Shown: positions 1 through 14,600, counted from the first letter of the stretch. The stretch is 64,000 bases of DNA from Sinonovacula constricta (GCA_007844125.1 CM017561.1:23923323-23987322); one strand, 5' to 3'. Notes: generated by a model not told the origin, from the letters alone. A program made the numbers and translations.

Positions 1-356
1 TACTATTCAGCTATACTATTCGGCTATACTATTCAGCTATACTATTCAGCTATGTTATTCTGCTATTATTTGGCTATACTATTCAGCTATACTATTCAGC
101 TATATTATTCGGCTATACTATTCAGCTTTACTATTCAGCTATATTATTCGGCTATTATTCAGCTATACTATTCAGCTATACTATTCAGCTATATTATTCG
201 GCTATTATTCAGCTATACTATTCAGCTAGACTATTCTGCTATTATTCGGCTATACTATTCAGCTATATTATTCGGCTTTACTTTTCAGCTAGACTATTCT
301 GCTATTATTCGGCTATACTATTCGGCTATACTATTCGGCTATACTATTCGTAAGAT
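1..356. repeat. 11-13-bp tandem repeat array (TATACTATTCGGC)
   Basis: Units alternate between CTATACTATTCAG-type 13-mers and TATTATTCGGC-type 11-mers, about 28 copies, running off the left edge. The open frame through it is a by-product of the repeat. It lies in the intron before exon 1 of the window. Confidence 0.93.
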
Positions 357-463
357 TTGACGCTGACTTTAAAGTAACAAAGTGTTTTTGGGCAATGATA
401 TAAGTTAAAATGTCAATATTCAGTGAAACTTATGCTTATAATGTCACGTGGTATCTATTCTAG

Positions 464-615
464 CCTCGGACCTCGAACACCCCGACGGTGAGTACGACAG
501 AGCCTCGGTCCGCACTGCCCGGGTCCTTCATTACGATGGCTGGACGTTTGGTTACCGACAGATATGGCAGTAACCTGGCAACGGCTTCTAACGGCCGCAC
601 AGAGAAACTGCTGAG
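464..615 (+). CDS. PKHD1L1: Exon 1 in window: IPT/TIG repeat, first part
   Basis: Phase 0 to 2, residues 1-50. It follows acceptor TATTCTAG and ends CTGCTGAG before GTAAAG. The frame reads TPTVSTTEPRSALPG, then GSFITMAGRLVTD and RYGSNLATASNG, matching the strand pattern of the fibrocystin-L IPT just before the C-x-G-x-x-C-type block of exon 2. No ATG-started open frame of 60 codons covers it, and the opposite strand is misleadingly open. GC content is well above the flanking intron. The upstream exon lies outside the window. Confidence 0.85.
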
Positions 616-3600
616 GTAAAGTCAATAGGCGGTTCGCTTTTTTTTCTATCATGATATGTATATCGTTAAAGGAGGTATCAAATAATTTGTCCATATAAAT
701 AAACGTAACTAAAAGTTATAATTTGGTACTGAGAATAATAACTGGTTTGAGTTTAGACTTTTAGTTCCAGACTATTTCTTTGCCTTCATCAGTGGTAACA
801 CTGTGTTTATAATCAAATCGGGTACCCATCATTTTCCTATCTGTTTAACATTCCAACAAAAATGGCCGAGACATTCCTATTGACTTTCATAAACAAACAT
901 ATTTTATATTGTAATGTGTAACGTAAGCGCATTCAAGAAGACGACAAGAATTCAACTGTTTTAATGCATGCATTTACATTGAATTCAATAGTTTGGAACA
1001 CGCCATAAACTTTGAATTCAGTAGTTTTGGAGCTACATTTACATTGAATTCAATAGTTTGGAACACGCATCAACTTTGAATTCAGTAGCTTTGGAGCATA
1101 CATTTACATTGAATTCAATAGTTCGGAACACGCATAAACTTTGAAATCAGTAGTTTTGGAGCATACATTTACATTGAATTCAATAGTTTGGAACACGCAT
1201 AAACTTTGAATTCAGTAGTTTTGGGGCATACATTTACATTGAATTCAATAGTTTGGAACACGCATAAACTGTGAATTCAGTAGTTTTGGAGCATACATTA
1301 ACATTGAATTCAATAGTTTTGGAACACGCATAAACTTTGAATTCAGTAGTTTTGGGGCATACATTTACATTGAATTCAATAGTTTGGAACACGCATAAAC
1401 TTTGAATTCAGTAGCTTTGGAGCATACATTTACATTGAATTCAATAGTTCGGAACACGCATAAACTTTGAAATCAGTAGTTTTGGAGCATACATTTACAT
1501 TGAATTCAATAGTTTGGAACACGCATAAACTTTGAATTCAGTAGTTTTGGGGCATACATTTACATTGAATTCAATAGTTTGGAACACGCATAAACTGTGA
1601 ATTCAGTAGTTTTGGAGCATACATTAACATTGAATTCAATAGTTTTGGAACACGCATAAACTTTGAATTCAGTAGTTTTGGGGCATACATTTACATTGAA
1701 TTCAATAGTTTGGAACACGCATAAACTTTGAATTCAGTAGCTTTGGAGCATACATTTACATTGAATTCAATAGTTTGGAACACGCATAAACTTTGAATTC
1801 AGTAGTTTTGGAGCATGCATTTACATTGAATTCAATAGTTTGGAACACGCATAAACTTTGAATTAAGTAGTTTTGGAGCATACATTTACATTGAATTCAA
1901 TAGTTTGGAGCACGCATAAACTTTGAATTCAGTAGTTTTGGAGAATGCATTTACAGTGAATTCAATAGTTTTGGAGCATGAATTAACATTGAATTCAACA
2001 GTTTGGAACACGCATAAACTTTGAATTCAGTAGTTTTGGAGCATGCATTTACAGTGAATTTAATAGTTTGGAACACGCATAAACTTTGAATTCAATAGTT
2101 TTGGAGCATGCATTTACATTAAATTCAATAGTTTGGAACATACATTTACATCGAATTCAATAGTTTGGAGCATGCATTTACATTAAATTCAATAGTTTGG
2201 AACAACATTTACACTGAATTCAATAGTTTGGAGCATGCATTTACATTAAATTCAATAGTTTGGAACATACATTTACATTGAATTCAATAGTTTTGGAGCA
2301 TGCATTTACATTGAATTCAGTAGTTTTGGAGCATGCATTTACATTGAATTCAATTGTTTTGGAGCATGCATTTACATTGAATTCAGTAGTTTTGGAGCAT
2401 GCATTTACATTAAATTCAATAGTTTGGAACATACATTTACATTGAATTCAATAGTTTGGAACATACATTTACATTGAATTCAGTAGTTTGGAGCATGCAT
2501 TTACACTGAATTCAATAGTTTGGAACATACATTTACATTGAATTCAGTAGTTTTGGAGCATGCATTTACATTGAATTCAGGAGATTTGGAGCATACATTT
2601 ACATTGAATCCAGGAGTTTGGAAGCATGCATTTACATTGAATTCAGGAGTTTTGGAGCATGCATTTACATTGAATTCAATAGTTTGGGAACATACATTTA
2701 CATTGAATTCGAAAGTTCTTTCTGGAGTAAAGAACAAGCACAATCTTAATTTTACATGTCAGTGTTTACATGAGGAGATATTTCTGTACTTCATATTTTC
2801 AGTTTCGTACTGAAGCATCCACAAGGCCATAAGTTAAAAAAATAACAACATAATAAAAATACGTTTAAATACAACAATAATCCATAGAATTGTCATAATT
2901 GTCAGTGGTTGACAGGATGTGGTGTTAATGTAGAAACATTTCTAATTATCTTTTCCGATTACAGGACCTACGTTGGACCGAACGACTGTGCCCTTAAAGA
3001 TGGCGATACTTTGTGAGTATAGAGTATTGTATACTGTTTATTATGACCAAAACACTGTGCATTAAACTTTAAAGTAACAAGGCCGGAGGTCTTGTATTGA
3101 TAAAAACAGAAGAAAATTATCTTACCAATCATTATATAACATAACCGGACAAACTTTGGTGGGAAAAGTCCGTACGTTACAGTATGACTTACAGATTACT
3201 CCGCGAAATGGCCGTAAACAGTTTGTGTGTATGTGTTTCAGTTATGGCCTAAACGTCGCCGAAGATTCTGATGACGGCACGTTAACGTGCAAGTTGCATG
3301 GAACCTCCATAGGTACGTTAATGGCGTCATATGTAAATAACGTTATGGTCGGCGTTCTTCTAAAGTTAGAAATACTTCCACTTTTTGTGCTTAGAAAATG
3401 GAAAACACGAAAACAACGCCGCTGTAACACAATGTGGGGATCTAAATACACTCCAAAGTCTCATTTGAAGATAACATAGTTTATTTAATATATAGGCTAA
3501 TGATGAATAGTGGCAGTACATATACACCTTAACAGGCCGATGGTCGACCGTTTTCCATTGTCGGTCGGCAGTGCTCTCGTCGGTTGCCTGTATTGTTCAG

Positions 3601-4225
3601 TAGTCTGTACTGTTCTGTGGTCTGTCCAGTTCTGTGGTCTGTCCTGTTCTGTCCACGCGCATGTATGCATGCACGAGTTGTCATACCTATTTAGCATATG
3701 ACCAATAGATGTGGTCCATGTATATGCAACATTGTTATAAAAAAGACTTAGAATGTAAAAACAAAATAAACCGTAAACAGACAACTGAAATACTGTTGGT
3801 GGGACGATAAACTCAATAAACCGAAAAACAACAACATATTAAATATTTTCTGGCTACTGACAACTGATAACTTTATTCATACTTTAAACAAATGATTCAT
3901 GTTAAGATTAATCATTGTATTAATTTCAGGGTATTTCAATGCCAGTATAATAGTTGAAGCGCCTTTTGGCAGGTAAGTAAATGTTATCTTAAACTGTTTC
4001 CTAAATCATCTCTGTTACATGTGAGGTGAAGCAGATATAAGAATGCTTTATAACCGTTCACAATAAATGATTATCAGTCCGGGTGTGTTAATATGTTGTC
4101 AGGCTTCTGTGTCCTGCTGGCAGTTTTAATCTTACCCAAGTCTTAAATTGCCGTTTATTTCACAGTCTCTAGTGTGATTTCGCTGATGTGCAGAGCGATT
4201 TTTACAACAGTTATTTTGTTATTCT

Positions 4226-4275
<50 letters not shown>

Positions 4276-4323
4276 TCGCTGTCTCTCTCCATCTCTCACT
4301 CTCTCTGTCTGTCTGTCTGTCTT

Positions 4324-4355
<32 letters not shown>

Positions 4356-4547
4356 GCTCTAAATCTGTACTTGTGAGCGACCGTTGCCGGTCCAAAGTTG
4401 AAACTGGTGTATTTGTCATGATTACATGTATGCTCCAGGTCTAAGACGAACCACGACCTTCTCCGAGTCTCTGCCAGCGACGATATCTACACATTGGCTC
4501 TGTACACAGGTAGGCCGGATTATTATGATAATGTTAATAATGTTATG

Positions 4548-4587
<40 letters not shown>

Positions 4588-7500
4588 GAAGAAGAAGAAT
4601 AAGAAGAAGAAGAAGAAGAAGAAGAAGTCTCTATCAGTATGTCCTGTTATCAAACCATGCAGTTTATAGTGTCAACGCGGTTAGTTGTATTTCACAATGT
4701 ATAATTTATTTAAGAATTAATTATTATTTAATGTAGCATGATGTGGGTTTAAGTATCTATGCATATATTCCAGATATGACGTCAGTGAGTCCCCAGGCGG
4801 GCAGCCCGGCCGGAGGTGTGGTGGTGACAATACACGGTGACTATGTGGACAATCGGGAGCCCTACACACTGTCCAGGGCATACGTAGGAGGTACGGGGCT
4901 TTTATTGTTATGGCCGTTGTATCGTTGTTTTTCTAGAATCTTAACCTGCTAGACACGGCTTAATAGATAGTTTCCACATCAGTGAAAATCCCTTATCTTG
5001 GCAGCCATCTTTGATGGTCACTTCAAGGGATTTTCACATGGATTGTATAGAAGGGTAAATTTCATTTTCTTATAATTTCTTCATTTTTGGTCCGAAAATT
5101 AAAAGCTATACACAATTGGAAAGCTCTTGAAATTCATATAATTAGAATACAATATTTTTACAATTGATAAATGTACACAGAATTTATACACAGAAATAAA
5201 CAAAACTATTGGTTTATACTAAAAACAAAATGAACAGTGTATCATTTTCGGTTGTATTTTTGTAACCTTTTAAACTATCAAAATATAGTTTTGATATTCA
5301 AAATATTTTATAAAAGCTGTTAAATTTGATATAAAATTCAGTAAAATAGACTGAAAAATAAAAACACAGTGGTGAGTTTAATACAGCACATATTTCCCGA
5401 TTTCGGCCTGCATTAGCTTCTGCCCACAAAGATGGCTGCCTTAAACTGTCTTATCAGTGTCGATGACATCACATGGAAACTATCTATTAGGTTTAGAAAA
5501 CATACTATCGATCCAGATAAGCCAGCTAGCGCGGATCAGGATCTACCTTATGTGTTGCTTAGTTTCTATCGTTACATATTGTTATCTATGCTTAAGACCA
5601 AACTTTTTAGAACTTAAATTTGGTTTGTAATAAAAGTAGCATGACATAGTATAATGTCGTCACCCGCTGTCAACCTAAACACGCTATGGTATGACACATA
5701 CAATGGCCTAGGTATATCGATTTAGAACAAAGAACAACAAGACCGCAACAAAACGGGAATGTCTGCGTCACGACTGTTTTATTGTGTATCATAATAATAC
5801 ACAATCTGAGAAAATAACGCCCGTGGCAGAACGGTTAAAGTCGCTGACTTGTAAACTTCCCAACCCCTCACTCCGTGGGTTTGTGTCCCTGTTGGAACGA
5901 GATTTTTCATGTGGGAAGTCTTTTAGCTGACCCGGGGGCGCCCGTGGTTCTACCCAGGCATATGTATGCCGTCGTCCCCCATCTCCACACAAGGCGGACG
6001 TCGCCGTTGGGACTGTATTGGTGCGAAGTAACACAAATAAACAACCAAACCAAAATCCGTATCTTATTAAACTGATCATATGCTGTACATCTATTTTGGT
6101 ATCGGATTTTATTACGTGATACAAAATGTCGCGCAAACGTCTCTGCTTAGTGAGCTGCTTAACAAACATTCGTAACACATCGTCACTAGCACATGAACAA
6201 AATTGTCACCAGCACACGAACAACATCGTCACCATCACATGAACAAAATTGTCACCAGCACACGAACAACATCGTCACCAGCACATGAACAACATTGTCA
6301 TCAGCACATGGACAACATCGTCACCAGCACATGAACAACATTGTCACTAGCACATGAACAACATCGTCACCAGTACATGAACAACATTGTCACCAGCACA
6401 TGAACAACATTGTCACCAGTACATGAGCAACATTGTCACTAGTACATGATCAAATTGACACCAGCACATTGTAACCAGAAGAGGAACACATTTTTAACAG
6501 CGCAAGGTTACGTTGTCGCCAGCTCATACAGCGTCACCAGCTCATGAACACACTGTCACCAGAACATGAACACACTGTCAACAGCATAGAACACAATTTC
6601 ACAACATCAACACGTTGTCTCCAGCACATTGTCACTAGCACATGAACTCACTGTCACCAGCGCATTATCGCCAGCGCATGGACACATTGACACATTGTCA
6701 CCAGCACGTGAACATAGTGTCACCAGTACATCAACTAGGTGTCACCAGCACTGGGTCACTAGCACATGTACACATTGTCACCAGCGCATGGACACATTAT
6801 CGCCAGCGCATGGACACATTGTCACCAGCACGTGAACACAGGGTCACCAGCACATCAACTAGGTGTCACCAGCACTGGGTCACTAGCACATGTACACATT
6901 GTCACCAGCGCATGGACACATTGTCACCAGCGCATGGACACATTGTCACCAGCACGTGAACACAGTGCCACCAGCACATCAACTAGGTGTCACCAGCACT
7001 GGGTCACTAGCACATGTACACATTGTCACCACAACACGAACACATTATCGCCAGCGCATGAACACATTGTCTCCAGCACGTGAACACAGTGTCGCCAGCT
7101 CGTGAACACAGTGTCACCAGCACAGTGTCACCAGCACGTGAACACAGTGTCGCCAGCTCGTGAACACAGTGTCACCAGCACGTGAACACAGTGTCGCCAG
7201 CTCGTGAACACAGTGTCACCAGCACGTGAACACAGTGTCGCCAGTTCGTAAACACAGTGTCACCAGCACGTGAACACAGTGTCGCTAGCTCATGAACACA
7301 GTGTCACCAGCACGTGAACACAGTGTCGCCAGCTCGTGAACACAGTGTCACCAGCACATCAACACGGTGTCACCAGCACGTAAACACATCACCGGCACAT
7401 GGACACACTGTCACCAGCACATGAACCCACAACACATGAACGCATTGTCACCAAAGCAAAGTGCTTCCACTAAAACGATTTCACTAAAATTCACTGAATG

Positions 7501-10500
7501 ATTCCATTCCCCAGAAGTTTTATGATAGTATACAACATAAATTTTCTGAAATGTCAACCAAATCCGAAAGAGGTACTTTTTGTAGCCATGTACAACTATA
7601 TGAAGAAGTATGTCTTCATTAAGCGGAAAGTCTTGAATTTCACTTCTATAAATAGACTGTGGAAAATGCCAAGTATTATACACAATGGCGGGTCTGGTCC
7701 CACCCCCCTCCCAATTAAAACAACAACAGCAACAACAGTTTAAAACAACAAAAAAACACTTTTTTTATGTTTTGTTAATTTCAGATACCGTGTGTGACAT
7801 AACCAACGTTGTCGTTGATGAATATGTGGAGTGCACAGTCGCACCGGACCCAGGCTACACCAACACCAAGTTTCCTGGCAATCGTGGCGTTACCAGGGAA
7901 ACATGGACCGTTCCATCTGGCATGACATCATTAGATGACATACTAGATCTGACGTCATCAAGTGCAGGCTACCAGCTCGGCTGGCTGGATGACACGTACT
8001 TCTTGGACACCAATGGGACGGAGAGCTACGTTACCAAGCTATCAACGTTCTTCACCCCACCCCACACGGGCCAGTACGAGTTTCATTTGAACGCAGACGA
8101 CAGTGCCAAGCTACTAGTTGACTCGGTATGTAGAGGAGTGAACGCCAAATTATTAGTCGACTCGAGATGTATTGACAGCCTTAGGCAAAGCAGTACACGC
8201 ACGCAAGCACAGCGCCAAACTTCTTATCGACTCAACCGGACCTGGTAGCGTAATCGGTAGAGCGTCGGCTCCAAGTACGGGAGGCCCCAGGTTCGATCCC
8301 GGGCCGCGACGTACCAAAGTCGTTAAAAATGGTAGTGGTATAGCCCCCTTGATAACGTCAAGCAAATATAAGGATAGTTTCACGACTGGCTGGCCCGGTG
8401 TCAGGATAATGTGACTGGGTGTGGTATCATGCCAGGTGTTCACGGCATGCTATACACAGTGAAGGCAGCACTATAACTGCTTCAAGTGGACACCGTCTCC
8501 AGATAACTGAAATACTGTTGGTGGAATGATAAACCCAATAAACAAACAAATAAACTTATCGACTCGACACAGTATACATCAGGCGCATATATGGGCCGTT
8601 TTTTTGATGTTACGCACAAATACAAGGGAAATAACCTTTGTAGTAATACTTTTTAATATATTCGATTCTTTTCTAATGAGTAACAGGTAAAATGTGGACA
8701 CGCGAGGAACTTAACGCAAAATATGAACGACTAAAATCTTGACGTGTTTAAGTTTAATCACTTTAAACCTTTCCAACTTGACTTGTGTGGTAATAAGATT
8801 TGGTACTTTTAGATTTTCAGTACTTTTAGATTTTCAATTTTTCGAACGGAGAGTACGGACGTGCGTAAAGTGCGTAAAGGTGGAAACGCGTTTGACATAC
8901 ACGCGCATACATATACTGGGGCGGATCTAGGATTTTTTTTCCAGTTGGCGTGTGTGTGTGTGTCGGGGGGGGGGGGGGGGGGGGGGGGGAGGGGAGGGGG
9001 GGGGGCATAAATGAGCGAGCACCAGAGGGTGCTGGCCATGCTAGGTGGGATCTTGGGGCATGTTAACCCGTAAAACTTTAGAAAGGTAGCGGCCAAATAC
9101 AAGTACTTCCTGCATATCAGAAGCTGCTGAGAACCTTTTTCATGAGACAAAAAAGGTTCGTATTTTCGGCGAATGAGATCATTTATGATCATGTTGTCGT
9201 TTTGTCCATTGGATGAGACGAGAGGTAAAATTAAACGAGAATCATAGGTACGAATAGTGTCGGGGGCGGTTGGGGGGGGGGGGGTATGTGCGGCGGGGGT
9301 CTAGGAGCATGTTCCCCCCCAAAGACTCTAGAAGCCAAATAGTGCCATTTCCTGCATTTCAGATGCTTGACAGACATTTACAGAAATTATTTATTACACA
9401 AATATTTTAATTTAAATTCATTTTAAAGACATTTTTTTCGCGGTAAAACGTGCTTCCTCGTCCTGTCTGCAGCACAGGAAACAATACTACTACTAGTGTC
9501 ATTAAGATGTGTCACACCCTGAAATGTTAAAAAATTCCTTCAGAGAAGGTATTATTAAAAAGGTTCATGGGGGAGGGTGGGGTGAGGATTACGGACAGCC
9601 CAGACCCTCGCTAGATCCGCCCATACTTTATACGCGAGCATTAAAACACATCCACGCACACTTATAGACATAATTCCTTGTTATTTTTACCAAACGATTT
9701 TAATATGCTGCACGTTCCTCTTTTGTTAATCATTTTGACATGCACAAATTCTTTTATTGAATATCGACAAAAGCTCGAACACAAAAGTGAAGCTTAAATT
9801 ATTGATCGGAAAAGTATGAATTCATGAGTGTAGGATAAGAATCTAAACTATTTTCTTAAGTGGGTTATTTCCTTCTGAGTTTCGAGCAACATGGCTTGCT
9901 TGAGGTTATAGGGAAAATATCAAACAAAAACTTAAAATTATGAATTGATAATTAATGACTGTAGCATGACACATGTTATTTTTATTTATTCAAGGTTGAT
10001 GTCGTTACCTCTAACAAAGGTTGGGGATACTCTCAACGAGTTCAAATGAATGAAAATACAAGGTAATGAACAATTTCATATGACAAATAAATCCTGTTGC
10101 TCTAGACCAATGGTAGATCGACTGCTGGCACTTAGACATGCTAGTTAAGTAGTTCCTAACTGAATTAATGCAGACGCGGTGGTATTCACAGTTCGGAAAA
10201 GTATGGAACAGTTTGAGTAAATTACAACCGTCAATCATCATCCTTTCTCAAACTGTGTTAATAAAATATATCAATATATATAATATAATATAAATCCGTT
10301 GTCAATGTTAATATTAATTGTACCGGACCTGGTAGCGCAATCGGTAGAGCGTCGGCTCCAGGTACGGGAGGCCCCGGGTTCGATCCCGGGCCGCGACATA
10401 TCAAAGTCGTTAAAAATGGTAGTGGTATAGCTCCCTTGCTAACGCTCAAGCAAATATAAGGGTAGTTCTACGACTGGTTGGCCCGGTGTCAGGATCATGT

Positions 10501-11569
10501 GACTGGGTGTGGTATCATGCCAGGTGTTCACGGCATGCTATACACAGTGAAGGCAGCACTATATCTGCTTCAAGTGGACACCGTCTCCAGATAACTGAAA
10601 TACTGTTGATAAACCCAATAAACAAACAAACAGTAATATTAATTGTGTGACAAAGCGCCTGGAGCTAATTCATGTATTTTAATAAAGTCTTACGGTTTTA
10701 TTGTTTCGATTGTCGAACTTGTCACATTTCTTAGCGAAAGAAGCAGGTGACTCACTAAATGACATTTCATTTTCTTGGTTTGAATGTTTTCCTTACATAT
10801 ATTTATCACCCGTTTAACTTTCACTGACATTTAGCGTACTTAGTTCCCCTGGACAGTGTTGATGTCTACGACAAAGGCTAAATAAAAACAAACAAACAAA
10901 CACACAGACAAACAAACAAACAATAAATAGATAAAACCCAGTTATAACTTCCTTACATTACATGAAATCTATTTCTCGGCAGAATAAACAGGAATGTGTA
11001 ACGGTGTGTCGGGAGTGCAGATTCATTCGATGGCGATAACTAAAAATTACTAAACACATGATTTCAATATAATGTTCTGAGAATGCTTGTGAAGAAAACA
11101 ATAAGTAGAGTTAAAATAGTTAATCGACTAAAAATAAGCTTAAGTATTATTTTAGACGTATTTATAAGTTTACGAGTACATGCATACCTATTTCCAAATT
11201 CTGCGCCGATTGTTAAATATTTTTTCATAAATATAGTCTGTACTGCAGGTACATCTAGTTGAGCTTACTACTTATAACTACGTTCTTAATCGGCTCAACT
11301 ATTAACTATAAAATCAGGTATAACCATATCAACAGTGGTCCAGTGTGTTTAAACTAGCCAGAACTTCAGCACAACTGATCAATCCTACTGATCATAGAAA
11401 AACGTAGGAAAAACGTAGACCTAGTTTTTGTCGCGCTGGTTTAGCGCAAATTACCTTACGCACACGCAAAGCTTAATTTCACAGTGAATAAAATCCAATT
11501 CTTAAAATACGTATTTAAGGTGTATTCCAAAATAGCAAAGGTGAAATAAACACACACAAACGCGCGCGC

Positions 11570-11607
<38 letters not shown>

Positions 11608-14600
11608 CAACCAACAACAACAAAACAATTATAAGGAAAACAATGATCTCAGTAATTTAGAAGTGAGTTAAAACTTTGCCCTTCAGTTCAAAATGCCGTA
11701 TATAGATTTGTTCACGGTAGTGGTATCATGAGTTCATTTTTTTCTCGGTCATATGCCATAAAAATGAATAAAAAACACACTTTAGTTACTAACATCTGTA
11801 ATCTGGGAGCATTGACACCAACTCTTCCTTTTAACTGGCCGCCATTATTGTTCACACATGTGACTGTCAAAGCATAACTCGAATTGCTGAACGATCAGTG
11901 GCTAGGCTAATGTAGAAATATATGTGGAAAAGAAATATCCAAAACCTTCGTCCAATGAAAAAAATAATCTTATTGGTCAACATGTGGGCACATGAAGCGG
12001 CAGGGCAATGATGGACAGGTCAGAAATTACTTGTAAGTAAATATTTGACAACTTAGCAATTACGACTTGTAAGTTATTATTTTACAGCTAATAAATTACG
12101 ATTGTATGCAAGTATTTGACTGCTAAGAAATTACGATTGTAAGTTTGTATTTGACAGCTAAGAAATTTGAGAGGTAACAAATGACGACTCTTTGTTATTA
12201 TTTTAATGCATAATAGAAAAAATAACACGAAATAATGTTGCTTTTAGTTCACGAAATACAACTTGCTTTGTGTTTTTCGACATAGATCTATAAACTTTAT
12301 GACGTAGTTCAGAATTGAGTATCTCGAAATTAGTTTAAAATAAAACATTTTAGACATCAAACGAGTCAAAATTAAATGATAAAGTATCTTTTAAAACCTG
12401 TTCGTCTGCAGATACCATCTGGTTGTACTCCATCAGCAGCAAGACGGGGACTCCCTCGTGGATCTTCGCGCCAAATTCTTTAACACGACCTTCACCTACG
12501 CTTGGACCGGAAATGCCATTCAAGAGGAACACAAACTTAGCATCACATCTACGAAAGTATTCGATGTTCAGGTGAGTAGATGTTTGAAAAAATAACTCCA
12601 GGATGTACATAATGTTATAAAGAAATATATGCTTACAGGCTGTTAATAACCCAGACAAAAAAAACAAAAACAAACACAACACACTCGCATGTTCACATGC
12701 ATAATTTGACAGCAGTCCTGTGCACGAGACTAATTCCGTAATTACGCTTTACTTTCTGTCACGTGACCATGGAAGCGCTCAATTTGATTGGCCAGCAGTG
12801 ACAATTTTCACTGAAAGCCATCAGCAGCAACATTTTCTCAATAAAATATTTTATGTAAATTGTGGACATACATGTTCAGTACTTTTTACTTCTTTCATCT
12901 GCTTTTAAAATGCTTATTCTTTGCCATATATTTTTTTTGATTTCTTGCTAAACATTGTTTTTGTGTTTATGTTTTCTCATGGTTCAGAATCAACAATGCA
13001 AGGACAGTTAAGGTTTTTATCTTGAAGTGTAAAGATGAATAAATTTGTCCTTATCTATCAAAATCTCAAATAAATAGTCCCTTATGTCCATTTTATCTCC
13101 AGAAATTGACGTTTGCCAGCTTTACAGCAGGTTCTTATGTCCAAGAGGTGCAGCAGCTGGCTATAAACACACAGGGAAACTTCAGAATCGGATTGTATGG
13201 AGTGTTCACAGGTTTGTGTTTTGTATTAAAAATAGGTTGTATGGGTCCTTTGCAGATTGATTGGTTGCCTTTAGAAAAGATTTTAAGGAGTTCACAACTT
13301 TTCAGGTTGACTGGTGGTCCTAAGAATAGGACTGTATTGGGTTTTTGCATGCTGACTGGTTGTCTTTATAATAAGCCTGTATGGGGTCCTTGCATGTTGA
13401 CTAGTTGTCCTTAGAATATGATTGTATGGGGTGTTTGCATGTTGACTGGTTGTCCTTAGAATATGATTGTATGGGGTCTTTGCATGTTGACTGGTTGTCC
13501 TTAGAATATGATTTTATGGGGTATTTGCATGTTCACTAGTTGTCCTTAGAATAGGGCTGTATGGGGTCTTTACATGTTGACTGGTTGTCCTTCGAATAGG
13601 GCTGTATGGGGTGTTTGCTTGTTGACTGGTTGTCCTTAGAATAGGGCTGTAGGGTGTCTTTGCATGTTAATTGGTTGTCCTTCGAATAGGGCTGTATGGG
13701 GTGTTTGCATGTTGACTGGTTGTCCTTAGAATAGGACTGTATGGGGTGTTTGCATGTTAACTGGTTGTCCTTAGAATAGGACTGTATGGAGTCTTTGCTT
13801 GTTGACTGGTTGTCCCTCGAATAGGGCTATATGGGGTGTTTACTTGTTGACTGGTTGTCCTTATAATAGGGCTGTATGGGGTCTTTGCATGTTAATTGGT
13901 TGTCCTTAGAATAGGGCTGTATGGGGTGTTTGTATGTTGACTGGTTGTCCTTTTAATAGGGCTGTATGGGGTGTTTGCATGTTGACTGGTTGTCCTTAGA
14001 ATAGGGCTGTATGGGGTGTTTGCATATTGACTGGTTGTCCTTATAATAGGACTGTATGAGGTGTTTGCTTGTTGACTGGTTGTCCTTAGAATAGGACTGT
14101 ATGGGGTGTTTGCTTGTTGACTGGTTGTCCTTAGAATGGGGCTTATGTGGTTTTTGTATCTTGTTTGGTTGTCCTTAGAATAAAACTGTATGGGGTCTTT
14201 GCATGTTGACTGGTTGTCCTTAGAATAGGACTGTATGGGGTGTTTGCATGTTGACTGGCTGTCCTTAGAATAGGGCTGTATGGGGTGTTTGCATATTGAC
14301 TGGTTGTCCTTATAATAGGACTGTATGAGGTGTTTGCTTGTTGACTGGTTGTCCTTAGAATAGGACTGTATGGGGAGTTTGCTTGTTGACTGGTTGTCCT
14401 TAGAATGGGGCTTATGTGGTTTTTGTATCTTGTTTGGTTGTCCTTAGAATAAAACTGTATGGGGTCTTTACATGTTGACTGGTTGTCCTTAGAATAGGAC
14501 TGTATGGGGTGTTTGCATGTTGACTGGCTGTCCTTAGAATAGGACTGTATGGGGTGTATGCATATTGACTGGTTGCCCTTAGAATAGGGCTGTATGGGGT

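Noticed and set aside
455..694. Minus-strand open frame of 79 codons as a gene
   Set aside because: It is the antisense of exon 1 of the PKHD1L1-like gene. The + strand frame carries the family motifs and the splice phases fit; the minus frame matches nothing.
4774..7445. Exon 6 end as the source of the 6.2-7.4 kb array
   Set aside because: ACACACTGTC plus CAG resembles the unit start (ACACACTGTCACCAG), but the match is short, needs a gap, and a MITE and a SINE lie between. Too weak to claim.
8809..9192. Proline-rich minus-strand protein
   Set aside because: The proline run is the complement of the poly-G tract in a transposon-like element; no other support.
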